NCBI GenBank assembly: GCA_905201565.1
Contig: CAJKOS010000085.1
Coordinates: 1-7,677 of the forward strand
Reading direction: 5' to 3'
DNA length: 7,677 nt
From: an uncultured Erysipelotrichaceae bacterium
GTDB taxonomy: Bacteria; Bacillota_I; Bacilli_A; Erysipelotrichales; Erysipelotrichaceae
Part shown: in pieces, positions 5,486-7,677 of the stretch
Layout of the letters: each line of letters begins with the position of its first letter
Position numbering within the stretch: position 1 is the stretch's first letter
Program-made: the position numbers and the translations under genes
The notes under the pieces: model-generated
What the model was told of the DNA's origin: nothing
Seen by the model: only the letters and a program-made list of their open reading frames with translations
The model's database searches: none

Positions 5486-6187
5486 ATGAAAGAGTGCAGA
5501 CATCTTGCCATCATTATGGATGGTAATGGAAGATGGGCAAAAGCAAAAGGACTGCCGAGAACTGCCGGACATAAAGTCGGTGCGGACAATGTGCGTACGA
5601 TTGCCATCGCAGCAGATAAACTCGGTGTGAAATATCTGACGTTATATGCATTTTCTACAGAGAACTGGAAACGTTCACAGGATGAAGTAGGATATCTTAT
5701 GAAACTTCCAGCGTATCTTTTCAAGATGTATATGAAGGAGTTTCTTGAAAGAGGGTTCAGAATCAGGCTGATCGGGGATCTTGCCCCACTTCCTGAGGCT
5801 ACTCGCAACGTGCTGCTGGAAGCCGCAAAGGAATCAGAAGAAAACACTGGTCTTTCTTTGATCATTGCCATCAATTATGGATCAAGGGATGAAATTGTGC
5901 GTGCCGCAAGAGCCTATGCAAAGGATGTTGCGGAAGGCAAGGCTGATCTTTCTTTGACAGAAGAACAATTTGATGGATATCTTGATACCCGTGACTTTCC
6001 ACCGGTGGATCTTTTGATCCGCACAAGTGGAGAACAGCGTATCTCCAACTATCTGCTATGGCAGATTGCCTATGCGGAACTTGAATTTATTCCCGAGGCA
6101 TGGCCTGATTTCACACCTGAGGTATTGGAGAGATGTCTTGAAGAATACAGCCATCGCGACAGACGGTTTGGGGGTGTCAAGCAATGA
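5486..6187 (+). CDS. uppS: Isoprenyl transferase (undecaprenyl diphosphate synthase)
   Basis: UppS is a cis-prenyltransferase that adds isopentenyl units to farnesyl diphosphate to make the C55 lipid carrier for cell-wall synthesis. The 233-residue length is typical. Motifs in order: HLAIIMDGNGRWA (6-18) with catalytic Asp12; the GLPRTAGH segment (22-29); LTLYAFSTENWKR (51-63); IAINYGSRDEIVRAA (128-142); and DLLIRTSGEQRISNYLLW (175-192) with the diphosphate-binding Arg residues; then EAWPDF. I preferred ATG 5486 over the in-frame GTG at 5471, because GAGG lies 9 bases before the ATG and the family motif starts near the N-terminus. The gene overlaps cdsA by four bases (ATGA), so the two are translationally coupled. 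Confidence 0.96.
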   Translation: MKECRHLAIIMDGNGRWAKAKGLPRTAGHKVGADNVRTIAIAADKLGVKYLTLYAFSTENWKRSQDEVGYLMKLPAYLFKMYMKEFLERGFRIRLIGDLAPLPEATRNVLLEAAKESEENTGLSLIIAINYGSRDEIVRAARAYAKDVAEGKADLSLTEEQFDGYLDTRDFPPVDLLIRTSGEQRISNYLLWQIAYAELEFIPEAWPDFTPEVLERCLEEYSHRDRRFGGVKQ

Positions 6188-6975
6188 GCAAGAAGATGCT
6201 GATAAAGATAGCAACAGCTCTTGTATTGATTGCGATTGCACTGCCACCGCTGATTCTTGGCGGCATACCCCTCAAGGTACTTGTGACGGTAGTTGTTGCC
6301 CTTGCAGCATATGAGATTGCCAACATTCAGGCAGAACAGGCAAAGTGGCTGACCACGATCATCAACTTTGTGGCAATGATGGCCATGTGCATCTGCGACA
6401 TTGAATATTTCATGGCAATCATGGCAATCTATGTCACCATATTGTTCATCTCTGTATTGATTGATGAAAAGACTACGGCAGAATTTGCTGCATATTCCTT
6501 TGTGCTTGTCTGCATGATTGGCATGGCACTTCGTTGTGTTATGAAGTTCTATTCATTCGACGATGATGGTTTCCTGTTAATGATCTATGTTGCTATTGCA
6601 ACATTTCTTTGTGATACTGGTGCCTACTTCTTCGGTGTCTTCTTTGGCAAACACAAGCTCATTCCCCGTGTCTCTCCAAACAAGACATGGGAAGGCAGTA
6701 TTGGTGGGTATATCACCGGCGCGATTACTTCTGGTCTTTTTGGACTTGTGTTCATCGATGGACTCGATGCTTCATTGCTGATTACCGGCGCATTGACGCT
6801 GCCTTTAATTGCCCAGGTGGGAGACCTTGGTTTTTCCAGTATCAAGCGCCACTTTGGTGTTAAGGATTTCGGTTCACTGTTACCAGGTCATGGTGGGGTA
6901 CTTGACAGGGTAGACAGTTTGATTTTCTGTCTCATGTGGTTCCATGCACTCATGATATTGTGGGGGATTTTATGA
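6184..6975 (+). CDS. cdsA: Phosphatidate cytidylyltransferase (CDP-diacylglycerol synthase)
   Basis: CdsA is an integral membrane enzyme that makes CDP-diacylglycerol from phosphatidic acid and CTP, the branch point for bacterial phospholipids. The 263-residue protein is mostly hydrophobic, with about seven to eight membrane segments (e.g. residues 7-25, 30-45, 57-72, 75-93, 103-120, 130-152, 172-192). Conserved features: DTGAYFFG (144-151), SPNKTWEGSIGG (164-175), QVGDL (211-215) and, near the C-terminus (218-244), the CdsA signature S-x-x-K-R-x4-K-D-x-G...L-P-G-H-G-G...D-R-x-D, all present. It overlaps uppS upstream and dxr downstream by four bases each. This uppS-cdsA-dxr order is standard in Firmicutes. 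Confidence 0.96.
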   Translation: MSKKMLIKIATALVLIAIALPPLILGGIPLKVLVTVVVALAAYEIANIQAEQAKWLTTIINFVAMMAMCICDIEYFMAIMAIYVTILFISVLIDEKTTAEFAAYSFVLVCMIGMALRCVMKFYSFDDDGFLLMIYVAIATFLCDTGAYFFGVFFGKHKLIPRVSPNKTWEGSIGGYITGAITSGLFGLVFIDGLDASLLITGALTLPLIAQVGDLGFSSIKRHFGVKDFGSLLPGHGGVLDRVDSLIFCLMWFHALMILWGIL

Positions 6976-7677
6976 AAAGACTTGTGATTCTTGGTGCCAG
7001 TGGTTCTATTGGTACCCAGACAATCGATATCGTATTGCAGCATCCTGATCTGTTTTCAGTGCGTGCCCTTGGTGTTGGCAGAAACATCCAGGTTCTTGAA
7101 GAGATTCTTACAAAAGTCGATGTGGACCTTGTCTCCGTCGCAAAGAGGGAAGATGCTGATAGACTTTCTATAAAGTATCCTGATAAGACATTCTGCTATG
7201 GTGATGAGGGTCTGATCAGACTTGCCGGGTTGGAAGACTATGATGTGCTTGTGAATGCCCTTGTTGGCTTTGCGGGTTTTGCCCCAACGATGAAAGCCAT
7301 TGAAACAGGGCATAACATCGCCCTTGCCAACAAAGAGACCATGGTCTGCGCCGGGCAGCTCATGCAGGCCGCGGCGCGCGCATCCGGCGCGGAGATCATC
7401 CCCGTCGACTCGGAGCATTCGGCCATTTTCCAGTGCCTGATGGGCTGCCGGGACCAGCGGGAGGTCAAGCGGCTGATCCTGACCTGCTCCGGCGGGCCGT
7501 TCTTCGGGAAAAGCCGGGAAGAACTGGCGTCCGTGACCAAAGCGGACGCCCTGCGCCACCCCAACTGGAAGATGGGCGCGAAGATCACCATCGACTGCGC
7601 CACGCTCATGAACAAGGGGCTGGAGATCATCGAGGCCATGCGGCTGTATGAGCTGCCGCTGGAGAAGGTCACGGCCG
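6972..7677 (+). CDS. dxr: 1-deoxy-D-xylulose 5-phosphate reductoisomerase, 5' part; composition changes inside
   Basis: DXR makes 2-C-methyl-D-erythritol 4-phosphate from deoxyxylulose phosphate with NADPH, the first committed step of the MEP isoprenoid pathway that feeds UppS. The frame is open for 235 codons to the window edge; the C-terminal ~150 residues are outside. Motifs: NADPH-binding GASGSIG (8-14); NIALANKETMV with Lys121; the metal site VDSEH with Asp146 and Glu148; SGGPF with Ser173; HPNW-x-MG (from His196); and DCATLMNKGLE with Asn214, Lys215 and Glu218. Position 209 is Cys where E. coli has Ser222. The start overlaps cdsA as ATGA. From about 7340 on, nearly every third codon base is G or C (about 8 exceptions in ~112 codons, counted by eye). 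Before that the figure is about half. The two halves appear to have different origins, so the protein as written is probably a hybrid. Confidence 0.93.
   Translation, partial: MKRLVILGASGSIGTQTIDIVLQHPDLFSVRALGVGRNIQVLEEILTKVDVDLVSVAKREDADRLSIKYPDKTFCYGDEGLIRLAGLEDYDVLVNALVGFAGFAPTMKAIETGHNIALANKETMVCAGQLMQAAARASGAEIIPVDSEHSAIFQCLMGCRDQREVKRLILTCSGGPFFGKSREELASVTKADALRHPNWKMGAKITIDCATLMNKGLEIIEAMRLYELPLEKVTA
7314..7350. other. Probable chimeric junction (composition breakpoint) within dxr
   Basis: Base composition and codon choice change sharply here, in the stretch coding for the conserved NIALANKETMV motif. Upstream codons match the rest of the window (CTT, GGT, GAT, AGA). Downstream codons are CTG, GGC, GAC and CGG/CGC almost without exception. 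The frame continues unbroken. The exact crossover cannot be placed, because the conserved motif could belong to either side. Confidence 0.8.

Noticed and set aside
7056..7672. Long minus-strand open frames and a short plus-strand frame (7433-7651) in the GC-rich right end
   Set aside because: High GC reduces stop codons and creates long spurious frames. The dxr frame covers the region with conserved motifs throughout.
1..7677. CRISPR arrays, tRNA or rRNA genes, riboswitches, prophage or insertion-sequence ends
   Set aside because: No regularly spaced repeats, tRNA cloverleaf, rRNA-like stretch, known riboswitch core or paired terminal inverted repeats were seen on reading. No gene-free stretch exceeds about 135 bases.

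Overview
The window looks like a chromosomal segment of an anaerobic, moderately AT-rich Firmicute. Erysipelotrichia or a relative is a guess from gene content and codon style; no marker here settles it. The backbone follows the widely conserved bacterial order tsf - pyrH - frr - uppS - cdsA - dxr (translation, nucleotide metabolism, isoprenoid/envelope lipid synthesis). Accessory genes interrupt it twice.

Layout: the C-terminal part of tsf (EF-Ts) enters from the left edge and ends at a strong hairpin terminator. Next come an Rpn-like PD-(D/E)XK nuclease/'transposase' gene on the plus strand and a Ppx/GppA-family phosphatase gene on the minus strand. These two converge on a shared bidirectional terminator. 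The phosphatase gene is divergent from pyrH, and a 114-base promoter region lies between them. pyrH and frr are tightly coupled (2 bases apart) and end at a terminator. An orphan ABC-transporter ATPase gene follows, broken by a frameshift with apparent loss of about 11-12 codons between Walker A and the Q-loop. Then come a 53-residue rubredoxin with an unusual Cys-X-Cys first iron-binding motif, and a terminator. uppS, cdsA and dxr then form an operon with 4-base ATGA overlaps. dxr runs off the right edge.

Functionally, uppS makes the undecaprenyl lipid carrier for the cell wall, cdsA makes CDP-diacylglycerol for phospholipids, and dxr starts the MEP pathway that supplies isoprenyl precursors to UppS. 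EF-Ts, UMP kinase and ribosome recycling factor serve translation and pyrimidine nucleotide supply.

The most important warning concerns the right end. Inside dxr, at about 7315-7350, codon usage switches abruptly from roughly half G/C at third positions to more than 90%, and stays there to the edge. The reading frame is kept and the switch falls in the most conserved part of the gene. The last ~330 bases therefore probably come from a different, GC-rich organism, either through a chimeric assembly joined at conserved sequence or, less likely, a true recombination. I saw no convincing new multi-gene system. The accessory genes, the odd rubredoxin, the broken ATPase and the dxr junction are the points worth checking.
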